From positions 186,001-250,000 of the forward strand of contig NZ_JAQZAM010000003.1 in assembly GCF_028737215.1 (NCBI RefSeq): a stretch of 64,000 nt of DNA, in the 5' to 3' direction. The position numbers were made by a program, and so were the translations under genes. A model generated the notes under the pieces. The model saw only the letters and a program-made list of their open reading frames with translations, was not told the origin of the DNA and ran no database searches. Position 1 is the first letter of the stretch. Every line of letters begins with the position of its first letter. Below are positions 40,840 through 49,816 of the stretch, piece by piece. The DNA comes from Actinomycetospora chibensis. GTDB lineage: Bacteria; Actinomycetota; Actinomycetes; Mycobacteriales; Pseudonocardiaceae.

Positions 40840-42761
40840 GCCCGTACCGCCGCGGCGAGGGTGTCCAGGCTGCCCGGGTCCTCGAGCGCGCTGGTGTCGC
40901 TGCGGGCCTCGCCGTGCAGCAGGACCTCGCGCATCAGCCGACGCATGATCTTGCCGGTGCGGGTCTTGGGCATCGCCGAGGTGACGATGACGCGGTCGGG
41001 CCGCGCCAGCCCGCCGATGGTCTCCCCGACCAGGTCCCGCACCTCGTCGGGCACGCCCTCGGTCTCGCCGGACACGGTCACGAACGCCACCGGCACCGTG
41101 CCCTTGGTCGCGTCGGGCACCCCGACGACGGCGGCCTCGACGACGCGCGGGTGGGTGCCGACGACGGCCTCGATCTCCATCGTCGAGAGGCGGTGCGCGG
41201 CGACGTTGATGACGTCGTCGGCGCGCCCGAGCACCCAGAGGTGCCCGTCGGTGTCCACGACGGCCTCGTCGTTGGTGGCGTAGCGCCCCGGGAAGCGCCC
41301 GAAGTAGGTCGAGAGGTAGCGGTCGTGGTCGTCCCACACGGTGCGGGCGAGGGTGGGGAACGGCCGGGTCATCACGAGGTTGCCCTTCACCCCCGGCACC
41401 ACCGGCGCGCCGTCGTCGTCGACGACGTCGAAGGCGTGGCCCGGCACGGGGGTGCCCGCCGAGCCCGCCTTGAGGTCGTCGACGCCGGTGACGGGATAGG
41501 TCCACGTCGAGCCGGTCTCGGTCTGCCCGTAGGCGTTGACGATCGGGACGCCGAACGTCTCGGTCGCCCACGTGAACGTCTCCCCGTCGAGCGGCTCGCC
41601 CTGCACGGTGATCAGCGCGAGGCGGGGGAGCGGGTGGGACGCGGCGAGGTCGTCACCGAACTTGCGCAGCATCCGCAGCACCGTCGGTGCGCACAGCACC
41701 TGGGTGACGCCGTGGCGCTCGCAGACGTCGTAGAACCGCGAGGGCGACGGGGTGTCCAGCGCGCCCTCGTAGCAGGCGATCGTCGAGCCGTGCGCCAGCC
41801 CGCCGATCACGGCCTGGATCGGGAAGGTCAGCCAGCCGACGTCGGCGGCCACCCAGTAGACGTCGCCCTCGACGGGCCCGGCCTGCCAGTGCACGTTCGC
41901 CCAGGTCCCGAGCAGGAATCCGCCGACGGAGTGCACGACGCCCTTCGGCTTCGACTCCGTGCCGCTGGTGAAGATCAGGAACGCCGCCTCGTTGGGGTCG
42001 AGCGACGCCATCGGGGCACCCTCGGGGTGCTCGGCGAGCAGGGCGGCGTAGGAGACCTCGTCACCCTCCAGGGGGACGGAGCGGCCGGTGCGGTCGACCA
42101 CGACGACGTGCTCCACCGTCGGGGCGTCCGACCGCGCCGCCCGCAGGGTCTCGAGCAGCTCGACGGGCTTGCCGCGCCGGTAGATCGCGTCGGCGACGAC
42201 GACGGCCTTCGCCCGGGCGGCCGCCAGCCGCGAGGCGACGGCGTCGCGACCGAAGCCGGAGAAGAGCACCGTGTAGATCGCGCCGATCCGGTTGCAGGCG
42301 TGGATCGCGGTGAACGCCTCGACGAGGTTCGGCATGTAGACCGCGACGACGTCGCCGCGCCCGATGCCCAGGGCGACCAGGCCGCCGGCCAGCCGGTTCA
42401 CCTCGTCGGCGAGCTCGGCGTAGGTCACCGTGCGGGTGTCGCCGGGCTCGCCCTCCCATACGATCGCGGCGCGGTCGGCCGTCGCCGGGTCCTCGGCCCA
42501 GCGGTCGACGCAGTTGTCGGCGACGTTGATCCGCCCGCCCTCGAAGTAGCGGAAGTCGCCCAGCTCGCCCGAGCGGACGGTGTGCCAGGGCTCGAGCCAG
42601 CGGTGCTTCTCGGCCACCCAGACCCAGTAGTCGTCGGGATCGGTGTCGTGGCGCGCACGGGCCGTCGCGAGCTCGTCGACCCGGTCGGCCGAGCGCCATC
42701 GCTCGTCCAGCGGCTGCAGCGGCGCGGAGATCAGGGTGGCGAGGGTGTCGCGATCGTCCAT
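40836..42761 (-). CDS. Acyl-CoA synthetase (acetyl/acetoacetyl-CoA synthetase-like)
   Basis: The 641-residue AMP-forming ligase has the ACS-type N-terminus ([18 protein letters not shown]), the P-loop-like [23 protein letters not shown] and the C-terminal [15 protein letters not shown], whose Lys is needed for adenylation and is often acetylated. The length fits acetyl-, propionyl- or acetoacetyl-CoA synthetases. In this operon, recapture of acetoacetate produced by the lyase would make sense, but substrate choice cannot be read here. It starts 22 bases after the carboxyltransferase gene. Confidence 0.85.
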   Translation of the reverse strand: MDDRDTLATLISAPLQPLDERWRSADRVDELATARARHDTDPDDYWVWVAEKHRWLEPWHTVRSGELGDFRYFEGGRINVADNCVDRWAEDPATADRAAIVWEGEPGDTRTVTYAELADEVNRLAGGLVALGIGRGDVVAVYMPNLVEAFTAIHACNRIGAIYTVLFSGFGRDAVASRLAAARAKAVVVADAIYRRGKPVELLETLRAARSDAPTVEHVVVVDRTGRSVPLEGDEVSYAALLAEHPEGAPMASLDPNEAAFLIFTSGTESKPKGVVHSVGGFLLGTWANVHWQAGPVEGDVYWVAADVGWLTFPIQAVIGGLAHGSTIACYEGALDTPSPSRFYDVCERHGVTQVLCAPTVLRMLRKFGDDLAASHPLPRLALITVQGEPLDGETFTWATETFGVPIVNAYGQTETGSTWTYPVTGVDDLKAGSAGTPVPGHAFDVVDDDGAPVVPGVKGNLVMTRPFPTLARTVWDDHDRYLSTYFGRFPGRYATNDEAVVDTDGHLWVLGRADDVINVAAHRLSTMEIEAVVGTHPRVVEAAVVGVPDATKGTVPVAFVTVSGETEGVPDEVRDLVGETIGGLARPDRVIVTSAMPKTRTGKIMRRLMREVLLHGEARSDTSALEDPGSLDTLAAAVRA

Positions 42762-42783
42762 GATCGGGTCTCCTCCGTGGGGA

Positions 42784-44370
42784 TCACACAGGGCTGACGG
42801 GGTGGTGACGGCGCCCGCTGGTGCGGGTCCAGCCGTCGGCGTGGCGCAGACGGGTGATCAGCTCGTCGCGCAGGCCCTCGCCGGGGACGACGGCGTCGAC
42901 GACGAGCTCGTCGCCCATGCGCAGCAGGTTGACCTCGGCCCGGTGCTCCTCGACGCGGGCGGCGAGGAACGCGTCGCGCTCTCCCGCGTCCTCGATCGCG
43001 GCGATCTTGCCGGCGTAGACGGCGTTGACCGACGCCTCGGGGCCCATGGCGCCGATGAACGCGCTGGGCAGCGCGAGGGTCGCCCGCGGCTCGAAGCCCG
43101 GCGCGCACATCGCGTAGTAGCCGGCGGCGTAGGCCTTGCGCAGGACGATCGTGAACTTCGGGACCTCGGCCGACGACATCGCGAGGATCATCTTGGCGCC
43201 GTGGCGGATGATCCCCTGGCGCTCGACGGCGACGCCGACCATGAAGCCGGGCACGTCCTGCAGGAAGAGCAGCGGGACGTTGAAGGCGTCGCACAGGGCG
43301 ATGAAGCGGGCGGCCTTGTCGGCGGAGTCGACGTGGATGGCGCCGCTGCGCACCTGCGGCTGGTTGGCGACGAGGCCGACGACGCGCCCCTCCAGCCGCG
43401 CGAACCCGACCACGAGCTCCTGCGCCCAGTCGGGCTTGATCTCGAAGAACGTGCCGCCGTCGACGAGCCGGTCGATCACCGTGATGACGTCGTAGCCGAT
43501 GTTCGGGTCCTCGGGGACCAGCCCGTCCCAGCCGGTGGCCTCGGGCGGGGCGGGCTCGACCTCGGGCGGCGTCCCGGTGAAGTCGTCGGGCAGGTAGGTC
43601 AGGAGCAGCCGGGCGGCGGCGAGCGCCTCCCAGTCCTCCTCGAACACGGAGTCGCCGCAGCCCGAGACCTCGGCGTGCATCCGCGCGCCGCCCATCTCCT
43701 CGGCGGTGGTGTGCTCGCCGGTGACCTTCTCGGCGACCCGCGGCGACGCGAGATACATCGACCCGCGGCCCTCGACCATCCCGACCCAGTCGGTGAACGC
43801 CGGCATGTAGGCCCCGCCCGCGGCCGACGGGCCGTGCAGGCAGCAGATCTGCGGGACCCGCCCGGACAGCCGGACCTGCAGGTGGAAGATCCGCGAGGCG
43901 CCTCGGCGCCCGGGGAAGAAGCCCATCTGCTCGGTGAGCCGGCCGCCCGCCGAGTCGACGAGGTAGAACACCGGGAGCAGGTCCCGGTCGGCCCGCTCGA
44001 GGATGCGGATCTGCTTCTCGCAGGTCCGCTCGCCCCACGACCCGGCCTTGACGCCGAAGTCGTGCGCGATCACCGCCACGGGCCGGCCCTCGACCGTCCC
44101 GACGCCGGTGACGACGCCGTCGCCCGGCATCCCGGGCTGGGTCGCCGCGGCCAGGAGCCCGTCCTCGACGAAGCTGCCCGGGTCGAGCAACACGTCCAGG
44201 CGCTGGCGCACGGGAAGCTTCTCGGGCCAGCGCCCGGCGTCCCCGCCCAGGCGCGCCCGGTCGGCGGCCGCGAGCACGTCATCCCCCGAGGGAGGTGCCG
44301 GCGCCCCGGGGGGATGAGGCGCCGACACCTCCCACGCGGGACCCGCGCCGTGAGCTGCCGTCCCGGTCAC
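42784..44370 (-). CDS. Acyl-CoA carboxylase carboxyltransferase (beta) subunit
   Basis: The 528-residue biotin-dependent carboxyltransferase has two crotonase-like halves. Features are FVEDGLLAAATQPGMPGDGVVTGVG, HDFGVKAGSWGERTCEKQ, CCLHGPSAAGGAYMPAF, NQPQVRSGAIHVDSADKAARFI and LLFLQDVPGFMVGVAVERQGIIRHGAK. The last motif is typical of methylcrotonyl-/propionyl-CoA-type subunits. With the neighbouring dehydrogenase, MaoC and CitE-like genes, 3-methylcrotonyl-CoA is the likely substrate. The partner alpha subunit with biotin carboxylase and carrier domains is not in the operon and must be elsewhere. The GTG start overlaps the dehydrogenase stop. Confidence 0.88.
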   Translation of the reverse strand: MTGTAAHGAGPAWEVSAPHPPGAPAPPSGDDVLAAADRARLGGDAGRWPEKLPVRQRLDVLLDPGSFVEDGLLAAATQPGMPGDGVVTGVGTVEGRPVAVIAHDFGVKAGSWGERTCEKQIRILERADRDLLPVFYLVDSAGGRLTEQMGFFPGRRGASRIFHLQVRLSGRVPQICCLHGPSAAGGAYMPAFTDWVGMVEGRGSMYLASPRVAEKVTGEHTTAEEMGGARMHAEVSGCGDSVFEEDWEALAAARLLLTYLPDDFTGTPPEVEPAPPEATGWDGLVPEDPNIGYDVITVIDRLVDGGTFFEIKPDWAQELVVGFARLEGRVVGLVANQPQVRSGAIHVDSADKAARFIALCDAFNVPLLFLQDVPGFMVGVAVERQGIIRHGAKMILAMSSAEVPKFTIVLRKAYAAGYYAMCAPGFEPRATLALPSAFIGAMGPEASVNAVYAGKIAAIEDAGERDAFLAARVEEHRAEVNLLRMGDELVVDAVVPGEGLRDELITRLRHADGWTRTSGRRHHPVSPV

Positions 44371-45518
44371 GGCACCAGCCGCTTCGCCAGGATCTCGAGC
44401 TGGATCTCGTCGGTGCCGCCGCCGATGCGCAGGATGCGCACGTCGCGGTGGTGGCGGGCGATCGGCGTCTCCTCGAGGTAGCCGGCGCCGCCGTAGAGCT
44501 GCACCGCCTCGTCGACGATCCACGCGGCCGCCTTCGCCGCGAAGTACTTCGCCGCCGCGACGGACCGGCCGGCCTCGGGGTGGCCGCGATCGAGACGGTC
44601 GGCGGCCTTGTAGGTCATCACGCGTGCGGCCTCGAGCTCGATCTCCATCGCGACGATGCGGTGCCGGATCGCCTGCCGGGCGGTGAGCGGCTCGCCGGCG
44701 ACCTCGCGGCCGCGCAGGTACTCGGTGACCGTCTCGAGCGCCTCGGCGGCGTGGCCGACGCCCATCGCGGCCAGCACGACGCGCTCCAGCTGGAACGCGT
44801 CCATGATCTGGTGGAAGCCGCGGCCCTCGACGCCGAGCACCGCGTCCTCCCCGAGCGTGACGCCGTCCAGCACGACCTCGCGGGTGTCCGAGGAGTGCCA
44901 GCCCATCTTCTGCAGCGGGGCGCCGAACGAGAGCCCGGGCGTGCCGGCCGGCACCACGAACGTCGTGATCCCGCGGTGCCCGCCCTCGGGGTCGGTCTTC
45001 GCGCCGACGACGAGGACGTCGGCCAGGCCCGCGTTGGTGATGTACATCTTGCGGCCGTCGAGCACCCAGCCCTCGTCGGTGCGCCGCGCGCGGGCGGAGA
45101 TGCCCGCGACGTCGGAGCCCGCGCCGGGCTCGGTGACGGCGATCGCGGCGATGGCCTCGCCGGCGGCGAGCGCGGCGACCCAGCGCTCCTGCTGGTCGGT
45201 GGTGCCGTGGCGCACGAGATGGGGCGCGGCCATGTAGGCGCTGACCAGCGCGCTCACGGCGATGCCGCCGCAGGCGCGGGTGAGTTCCTCGGCGAGCACC
45301 GTCACGGCGGTCGCCTCGCCGCCCTCGCCGGCGGACCCGCCGAACTCGGCCGGGGTCAGCAGGCCCAGGAGCCCGGCGTCGCCGAGCTCCTTCCACAGCC
45401 GCTCGGGCGGACGTCCCTCGCGCTCGGCCTCGTCGACGACGGGGCGGACCCGCTGGTCGGTGAACGCGCGGACGCTGCGACGGAAGTCCTCGTGGACTTC
45501 GTCGAGTTCGTGGCTCAC
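44367..45518 (-). CDS. Acyl-CoA dehydrogenase, isovaleryl-CoA dehydrogenase-like by context
   Basis: The 383-residue flavoenzyme has the standard pattern: helical N-terminal domain, AIAVTEPGAGSDVAGI and KMYITNAG in the middle domain, and AVQLYGGAGYLEETPIARHHRDVRILRIGGGTDEIQLEILAKRL in the C-terminal domain. It oxidises an acyl-CoA to the enoyl-CoA. As first gene of an operon with carboxyltransferase, hydratase and lyase, isovaleryl-CoA or a similar branched acyl-CoA is the probable substrate. The GTG start has GGAG 8 bases upstream and faces the TetR gene across a palindromic operator. Confidence 0.88.
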   Translation of the reverse strand: MSHELDEVHEDFRRSVRAFTDQRVRPVVDEAEREGRPPERLWKELGDAGLLGLLTPAEFGGSAGEGGEATAVTVLAEELTRACGGIAVSALVSAYMAAPHLVRHGTTDQQERWVAALAAGEAIAAIAVTEPGAGSDVAGISARARRTDEGWVLDGRKMYITNAGLADVLVVGAKTDPEGGHRGITTFVVPAGTPGLSFGAPLQKMGWHSSDTREVVLDGVTLGEDAVLGVEGRGFHQIMDAFQLERVVLAAMGVGHAAEALETVTEYLRGREVAGEPLTARQAIRHRIVAMEIELEAARVMTYKAADRLDRGHPEAGRSVAAAKYFAAKAAAWIVDEAVQLYGGAGYLEETPIARHHRDVRILRIGGGTDEIQLEILAKRLVP

Positions 45519-45537
45519 GCGGACTCCTTCGCTTGCG

Positions 45538-45559
45538 TTCGACCGACCGGTCGGACGAA
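45538..45559. promoter_or_regulatory. Palindromic operator between the acyl-CoA operon and its TetR gene
   Basis: A 22-bp palindrome with 20 matching positions is centred on ACCGACCGGTCGG. It lies 20 bases before the dehydrogenase start and 55 bases before the TetR start, the normal place for a TetR-family operator controlling both divergent transcripts. Confidence 0.75.
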
Positions 45560-45614
45560 AGTACCCCACATCACAGGAGTCCGGGTCAACCGCACGGACC
45601 GGGGGGAGGCCGCG

Positions 45615-46193
45615 GTGAGTCGTGCCGACGAGGTCCGCGCGCGGATCCTCGCCGCTGCCGTGGAGGTGTTCAGTCGCCGCGGGTACCGCGCGGCGTCGAT
45701 GAACGACGTGGCGGAGAAGGTCGGCCTGCGGAAACCGACGCTCTACCACTACGTGCGGACCAAGCAGGACCTGCTCGTCGCGGTCTACGAGGAGGTGCTC
45801 GACGAGAGCCTGACCAGCGCCCGCACGATCGTCGCCGGCGCGCCGTCGACGCGCGAGGCCGTGCGGAGGCTCATCGTCGAGCGCGTCGCCTACACCTGCG
45901 AGCACCGTGACCTGCTCACGATCTGCTTCGAGGAGGAGTCCGAGCTGCCCGACGAGCTCGCCGCGCCGATCCTCGCGCGCCGGCGCGCCTTCGAGGACCT
46001 CGTGCTCGAGGCGGTGCAGGCCCACCTGCGCGCCACGGGGCGGACGCTGCCGATGACGCCGCGCACCTACGTCAACGCGTGCCTCGGCGCCGCGAACTGG
46101 ACCTACAAGTGGTTCGACCCCGCCGGTCCGCGCTCGCCGCGCGAGCTGGGCGACGACGTCGCCGCCGTGCTCCTGCCGGTGCTCGACGGCTGA
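45615..46193 (+). CDS. TetR-family regulator of the acyl-CoA operon
   Basis: The 192-residue protein has an N-terminal TetR HTH (ARILAAAVEVFSRRGYRAASMNDVAEKVGLRKPTLYHYVRTKQDLL, residues 9-52) and a helical ligand domain with ACLGAANWTYKWFDPAG. It is divergent from the dehydrogenase operon and has a palindrome in the shared region, so it most likely represses that operon and itself, with an acyl-CoA as inducer. GGGGGGAGG precedes the GTG start. A long palindrome begins at its stop codon. Confidence 0.85.
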   Translation: MSRADEVRARILAAAVEVFSRRGYRAASMNDVAEKVGLRKPTLYHYVRTKQDLLVAVYEEVLDESLTSARTIVAGAPSTREAVRRLIVERVAYTCEHRDLLTICFEEESELPDELAAPILARRRAFEDLVLEAVQAHLRATGRTLPMTPRTYVNACLGAANWTYKWFDPAGPRSPRELGDDVAAVLLPVLDG

Positions 46194-46238
46194 CGTGAGC
46201 GAACTTCGGGGCTATAACCCCGAACTTCGCTCACGTCA
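46191..46238. terminator. 21-bp inverted repeat shared by two convergent gene ends
   Basis: Arms 46191-46211 and 46218-46238 pair at 20 of 21 positions around 6 bases. The repeat includes the TGA of the TetR gene and reaches the stop of the hydratase gene (46236), so it can terminate both transcripts. The single mismatch arises because GAACTTC occurs in direct orientation on both arms. Confidence 0.75.
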
Positions 46239-47045
46239 CTCCACCTCGCTGAAGACCGGCGCCCGCTTCTCGAAGCCCGCGGTGACCGCCTCGACCTGGT
46301 TCGGGCTCCCGATCAGCGCGCCGATCTCGGTCTGCTCGGCCGCGAAGCCGGTGGCGAGGTCCACCCGGCCGGCGACGTCGAGCAGGCGCTTCGCCGCGCG
46401 CACGGCGTGCGGGCTGCGCCCGGCGATCTCGCGGGCGAGTGCGAGCGCGGCCTCGCGCGGCTCGGGGTCGGTGCGCGTGCAGAGCCCGAGGGCCGCGGCC
46501 TCGGTGCCGCTGACGACCCGCGCGGTCAGCGTCAGCTCCTTGGCGACGTCACGGCCGACGAGCTCGGGGAGCACCTGCGTCCCGGTCATGTCCGGGATCA
46601 GGCCCCACTTCACCTCCATCACCGAGAGCCGGGCGTCGGGGGCGACGATGCGCAGGTCGGCGCCCAGGGCGATCTGGAGACCACCACCCAGCGCGTTGCC
46701 CTGGATCGCGGCGATCACCGGGACCTCGAGCTCGGCCCACACCCATGCCGCGCGCTGCCCGGTGGCCCGCGCCGGCCCGTCCGACGGCGGGAGCTGTGCG
46801 GACGCCGACAGGCGCTCCCCGTTCGCCATCGCGCGGAACGAGCCGAAGTCGAGGCCCGCGCAGAAGTCCGGGCCCTCCCCGGAGAGGACGACGACGCGCA
46901 CCGCGGGGTCGGCCTTCAGTCGTTCGCCGGTGTGGACGAGCCCCTCGAACATGGCCGGGTCCAGCGCGTTGCGCTTCTCCGGGCGCGCGAGCCGCACGTC
47001 GGCGACCCCGTCGGTGATCTCGACCCGGACCCGCTGCTCGCTCAT
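46236..47045 (-). CDS. Enoyl-CoA hydratase/isomerase (crotonase) family
   Basis: The 269-residue protein has crotonase features: VADVRLARPEKRNALD, VVVLSGEGPDFCAGLDFGSF (oxyanion hole and CoA binding), IAAIQGNALGGGLQIALGADLRI and LSVMEVKWGLIPDMTGTQVLPELVG, where the Glu of VMEVKWG is near a catalytic position. It probably hydrates or isomerises an enoyl-CoA. It is divergent from the acyl-CoA dehydrogenase at 47211 and has its own stop in the shared terminator palindrome. The precise substrate is not evident. Confidence 0.83.
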   Translation of the reverse strand: MSEQRVRVEITDGVADVRLARPEKRNALDPAMFEGLVHTGERLKADPAVRVVVLSGEGPDFCAGLDFGSFRAMANGERLSASAQLPPSDGPARATGQRAAWVWAELEVPVIAAIQGNALGGGLQIALGADLRIVAPDARLSVMEVKWGLIPDMTGTQVLPELVGRDVAKELTLTARVVSGTEAAALGLCTRTDPEPREAALALAREIAGRSPHAVRAAKRLLDVAGRVDLATGFAAEQTEIGALIGSPNQVEAVTAGFEKRAPVFSEVE

Positions 47046-47182
47046 GGCCCCAGTTTCGCCCGCAACGCGGAGATCATGGGCACCTGGTGCACCTCGCGGT
47101 GGGCGGCGACGTGGAGGACGCGCCCGTGATCTCCGAACGCGGGCGCGCCCTTCCGTCCGCGCAGCCGGCGCTGGCATGCTCG

Positions 47183-47198
47183 CTGAACGATCGTTCAG
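47183..47198. promoter_or_regulatory. Perfect 16-bp palindromic operator
   Basis: CTGAACGATCGTTCAG lies 12 bases before the GTG of the dehydrogenase gene, between divergent genes. The first 11 bases recur at 52502-52512 before the hydratase at 52531, next to a TetR gene. Both sites are likely bound by that regulator. Confidence 0.75.
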
Positions 47199-47210
47199 GA
47201 GGAGGTCGGT

Positions 47211-48467
47211 GTGGACTTCGCACTCCCGGCGGAGCTGACCCAGCGGCTCGCCGCGCTCGACGACTTCATCGAGACCGAGATCCGCCCGCTCGAGGAGCAG
47301 GACGACAACGCGCGCTTCTTCGACCACCGGCGGGAGTGGGCGCGCACCGACTTCGAGGGCGGCGGGGTCCCGCGGCACGACTGGGAGGAGCTGCTCGGCG
47401 AGATGTTCCGCCGGGCCGACGCCGCGGGCTGGTTGCGCTACGGGCTGCCGGCGGAGGTCGGCGGGTCGGACGGCACGAACCTCGACATGGCCGTCATCCG
47501 CGAGCACCTCGCCCACCGCGGGCTGGGCCTGCACAACGACCTGCAGAACGAGTCGTCGGTGGTCGGCAACTTCCCCTTCGTGCACATGGTGCTCGAGTAC
47601 GGGACGGCCGAGCAGCGCGAGGAGTTCCTCGAGCCGATGCTGACCCGCACCGCCCGAGTCGGCTTCGGCCTCTCCGAGCCCGACCACGGCAGCGACGCCA
47701 CGTGGATGGAGACGACGGCGGTTCGCGACGGCGGCGACTGGGTGATCAACGGGACGAAGCGCTGGAACTCCGGAATGCACTCGGCCACGCACGACGTCGT
47801 GTTCGCCCGGACATCCGGGACGGACGGCAGCGCGCGGGGCATCACCGCGTTCTTCGTCCCCGTGCAGGCCCCGGGGTTCTCGGTCGACTTCCACTGGTGG
47901 ACGTTGAACATGCCCACCGACCACGCCGAGGTGACCCTGCGCGACGTCCGCGTCCCGGACTCCGCGATCTTCGGCGAGGAGGGCGGCGGCCTGGCGGTCG
48001 CGCAGACGTTCGTGCACGAGAACCGCATCCGGCAGGCCGCGTCCGGCGTCGGCGCCGGCCAGTACTGCGTCGACCGCAGCGTCGCCTACGCCCGCGGGCG
48101 CCGGACGTTCGGCGAACCGCTGGCCACCCGGCAGGCGATCCAGTGGCCGCTCGTCGAGCTGCAGACCGAGGCCGAGATGCTGCGCGGGCTGGTGCGCAAG
48201 ACGGCCTGGGAGCTCGACCGGGTGCCGCACACGGAGATCAGCGACCGCGTCTCGATGTGCAACTACCGGGCCAACCGCTTCGTGTGCGACGCCGCCGACC
48301 GCGCGATGCAGGTGCACGGCGGTCTCGGCTACTCGCGGCACACGCCGTTCGAGCACATCTACCGCCACCATCGCCGCTACCGGATCACCGAGGGCGCCGA
48401 GGAGGTCCAGATGCGCAAGGTGGCGGCGTACCTGTTCGGCTTCGCGGGGCCGAACAAGGTCCGATGA
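47211..48467 (+). CDS. Acyl-CoA dehydrogenase (ACAD), first gene of the second cluster
   Basis: The 418-residue flavoenzyme has GFGLSEPDHGSDATWMETTA and TKRWNSGMHSATHDVVFART in the middle domain and AMQVHGGLGYSRHTPFEHIYRHHRRYRITEGAEEVQMRKVAAYLFG at the end. The sequence type resembles the dehydrogenase part of ACAD10/ACAD11. The next gene encodes the kinase-fold domain that is fused to those eukaryotic proteins. GGAGGAGG lies 5 bases before the GTG. Its stop overlaps the kinase start (ATGA). Confidence 0.87.
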   Translation: MDFALPAELTQRLAALDDFIETEIRPLEEQDDNARFFDHRREWARTDFEGGGVPRHDWEELLGEMFRRADAAGWLRYGLPAEVGGSDGTNLDMAVIREHLAHRGLGLHNDLQNESSVVGNFPFVHMVLEYGTAEQREEFLEPMLTRTARVGFGLSEPDHGSDATWMETTAVRDGGDWVINGTKRWNSGMHSATHDVVFARTSGTDGSARGITAFFVPVQAPGFSVDFHWWTLNMPTDHAEVTLRDVRVPDSAIFGEEGGGLAVAQTFVHENRIRQAASGVGAGQYCVDRSVAYARGRRTFGEPLATRQAIQWPLVELQTEAEMLRGLVRKTAWELDRVPHTEISDRVSMCNYRANRFVCDAADRAMQVHGGLGYSRHTPFEHIYRHHRRYRITEGAEEVQMRKVAAYLFGFAGPNKVR

Positions 48468-49816
48468 GCGCCCTCCGCGATCAACTGGCACGGCGCCTCG
48501 CGGAGATCACCGGCACCGCCGTCACGGTGACGGACCTGCGCCGGCTCACCGCTGGGGCCAGCCGCGAGACGTGGGCGTTCACCGCCACATCCGCCCACGG
48601 GGGGCGCGACCTCGTGCTGCGCCGCGACCCGCCGGGCAACGACCGGCCCGAGGGCATGGCGCTCGAGGCCACCGCGATCGCCGCCGCCGCGGACGCGGGC
48701 GTCCGGGTCCCGCGGCTCGTCGACAGCGGCGCCGACACCGCGACGGTCGGCTCGCCGTACCTGATCACCGAGCATGTCGCCGGCGAGACGCTCGGGCCGC
48801 GGCTGCTGCGCGAGCAGCGCTACGCGCACGCCCGGGAGGGGCTGGCCGCGGAGCTGGGCCGCACGCTCGCCCGCATCCACACGATCCGGCCGAACGCGCT
48901 CCCGGGGCTGGCGGCGGGGGACCCGGTCGAGGACCTCCGGGCGACCTACGACGCCCTCGACGAGCCGCTGCCCGTCGTCGAGATCGCGCTGCGCCGGCTC
49001 GACCGCCACCGGCCCGCACCGGTGCCCGACACCCTCGTGCACGGCGACTTCCGCCTCGGCAACCTCATCGTCGACGAGACCGGGCTGCGCGCGGTGCTCG
49101 ACTGGGAGCTGGTGCACCGCGGCGACCCGCGCGAGGACCTCGGCTGGCTGTGCGTGAAGTGCTGGCGCTTCGGCTCGCCGCTGCCCGTCGCGGGTCTCGG
49201 CACCGTCGACCAGCTGCTCGACGGCTACGCCGAGGTCGCCGGGTACCGGCCCGACCCGGAGGCCGTGCGCTGGTGGCAGCTCCACCGCACGACGTGGTGG
49301 GCGCTGGGGTGCCGGGAGATGGCGCAGCGGCACCTCGACGGGACGACGCCGTCGGTCGAGCTCGCCGCGATCGGCCGGCGCGTCGCCGAGAACGAGCACG
49401 ACCTCCTGCTCCTGCTGGGCCTCCCGGCGCAGGAGGAGGCCGTCGGGGAGGCGGTCGAGGCGGGGCCCTCCGACCTCTACGGACGCCCGAGCGCGGTCGA
49501 CCTCGTCGACGCCGTGACGTCCTTCCTGCGCGAGGACGTCGTGACCGGCGACGACGAGCGGGTGGCGTTCCTCGCCCGCGTCGCCGCGAACGTCCTCGGC
49601 GGCGTCGGGCGGGAACTGCGGCTGGGCCCCGAGCACGAGCGTCGCCACCGCGAGCGGCTCGCCGCGCTGGGGTACGCCGACCAGGCCGCCCTGGCCGCGG
49701 CCATCCGCGCCGGGGAGATCGACGACACCGACCCCGCGCTGCTCGCGGCCGTGCGCGCGGCGACGACCGACCGGCTCGCCGTCACCAATCCGCGCTACCT
49801 GGCCCAGCCCGGATGA
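48464..49816 (+). CDS. APH-fold phosphotransferase (LvaA/ACAD10-like) with C-terminal DUF6285-type domain
   Basis: The 450-residue protein has an aminoglycoside-phosphotransferase/choline-kinase fold in residues 1-330. Catalytic motifs are VHGDFRLGNLIVDE (catalytic Asp) and VLDWELVHRGDPREDLGW (metal Asp). The C-terminal 100 residues form a separate helical domain (DLYGRPSAVDLVDAVTSFL and onward) like that found on similar actinobacterial proteins. In Pseudomonas LvaA and in ACAD10/11 such kinases phosphorylate the hydroxyl of 4-hydroxyacyl-CoAs so that phosphate can be eliminated. Being flanked by two dehydrogenases here supports that role rather than drug resistance. Confidence 0.82.
   Translation: MSALRDQLARRLAEITGTAVTVTDLRRLTAGASRETWAFTATSAHGGRDLVLRRDPPGNDRPEGMALEATAIAAAADAGVRVPRLVDSGADTATVGSPYLITEHVAGETLGPRLLREQRYAHAREGLAAELGRTLARIHTIRPNALPGLAAGDPVEDLRATYDALDEPLPVVEIALRRLDRHRPAPVPDTLVHGDFRLGNLIVDETGLRAVLDWELVHRGDPREDLGWLCVKCWRFGSPLPVAGLGTVDQLLDGYAEVAGYRPDPEAVRWWQLHRTTWWALGCREMAQRHLDGTTPSVELAAIGRRVAENEHDLLLLLGLPAQEEAVGEAVEAGPSDLYGRPSAVDLVDAVTSFLREDVVTGDDERVAFLARVAANVLGGVGRELRLGPEHERRHRERLAALGYADQAALAAAIRAGEIDDTDPALLAAVRAATTDRLAVTNPRYLAQPG

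Noticed and set aside
48464-49816. Aminoglycoside resistance by the APH-fold protein
   Set aside because: The gene is coupled to acyl-CoA dehydrogenases and has the extra C-terminal domain of metabolic LvaA/ACAD10-like proteins, so a resistance call is not supported.
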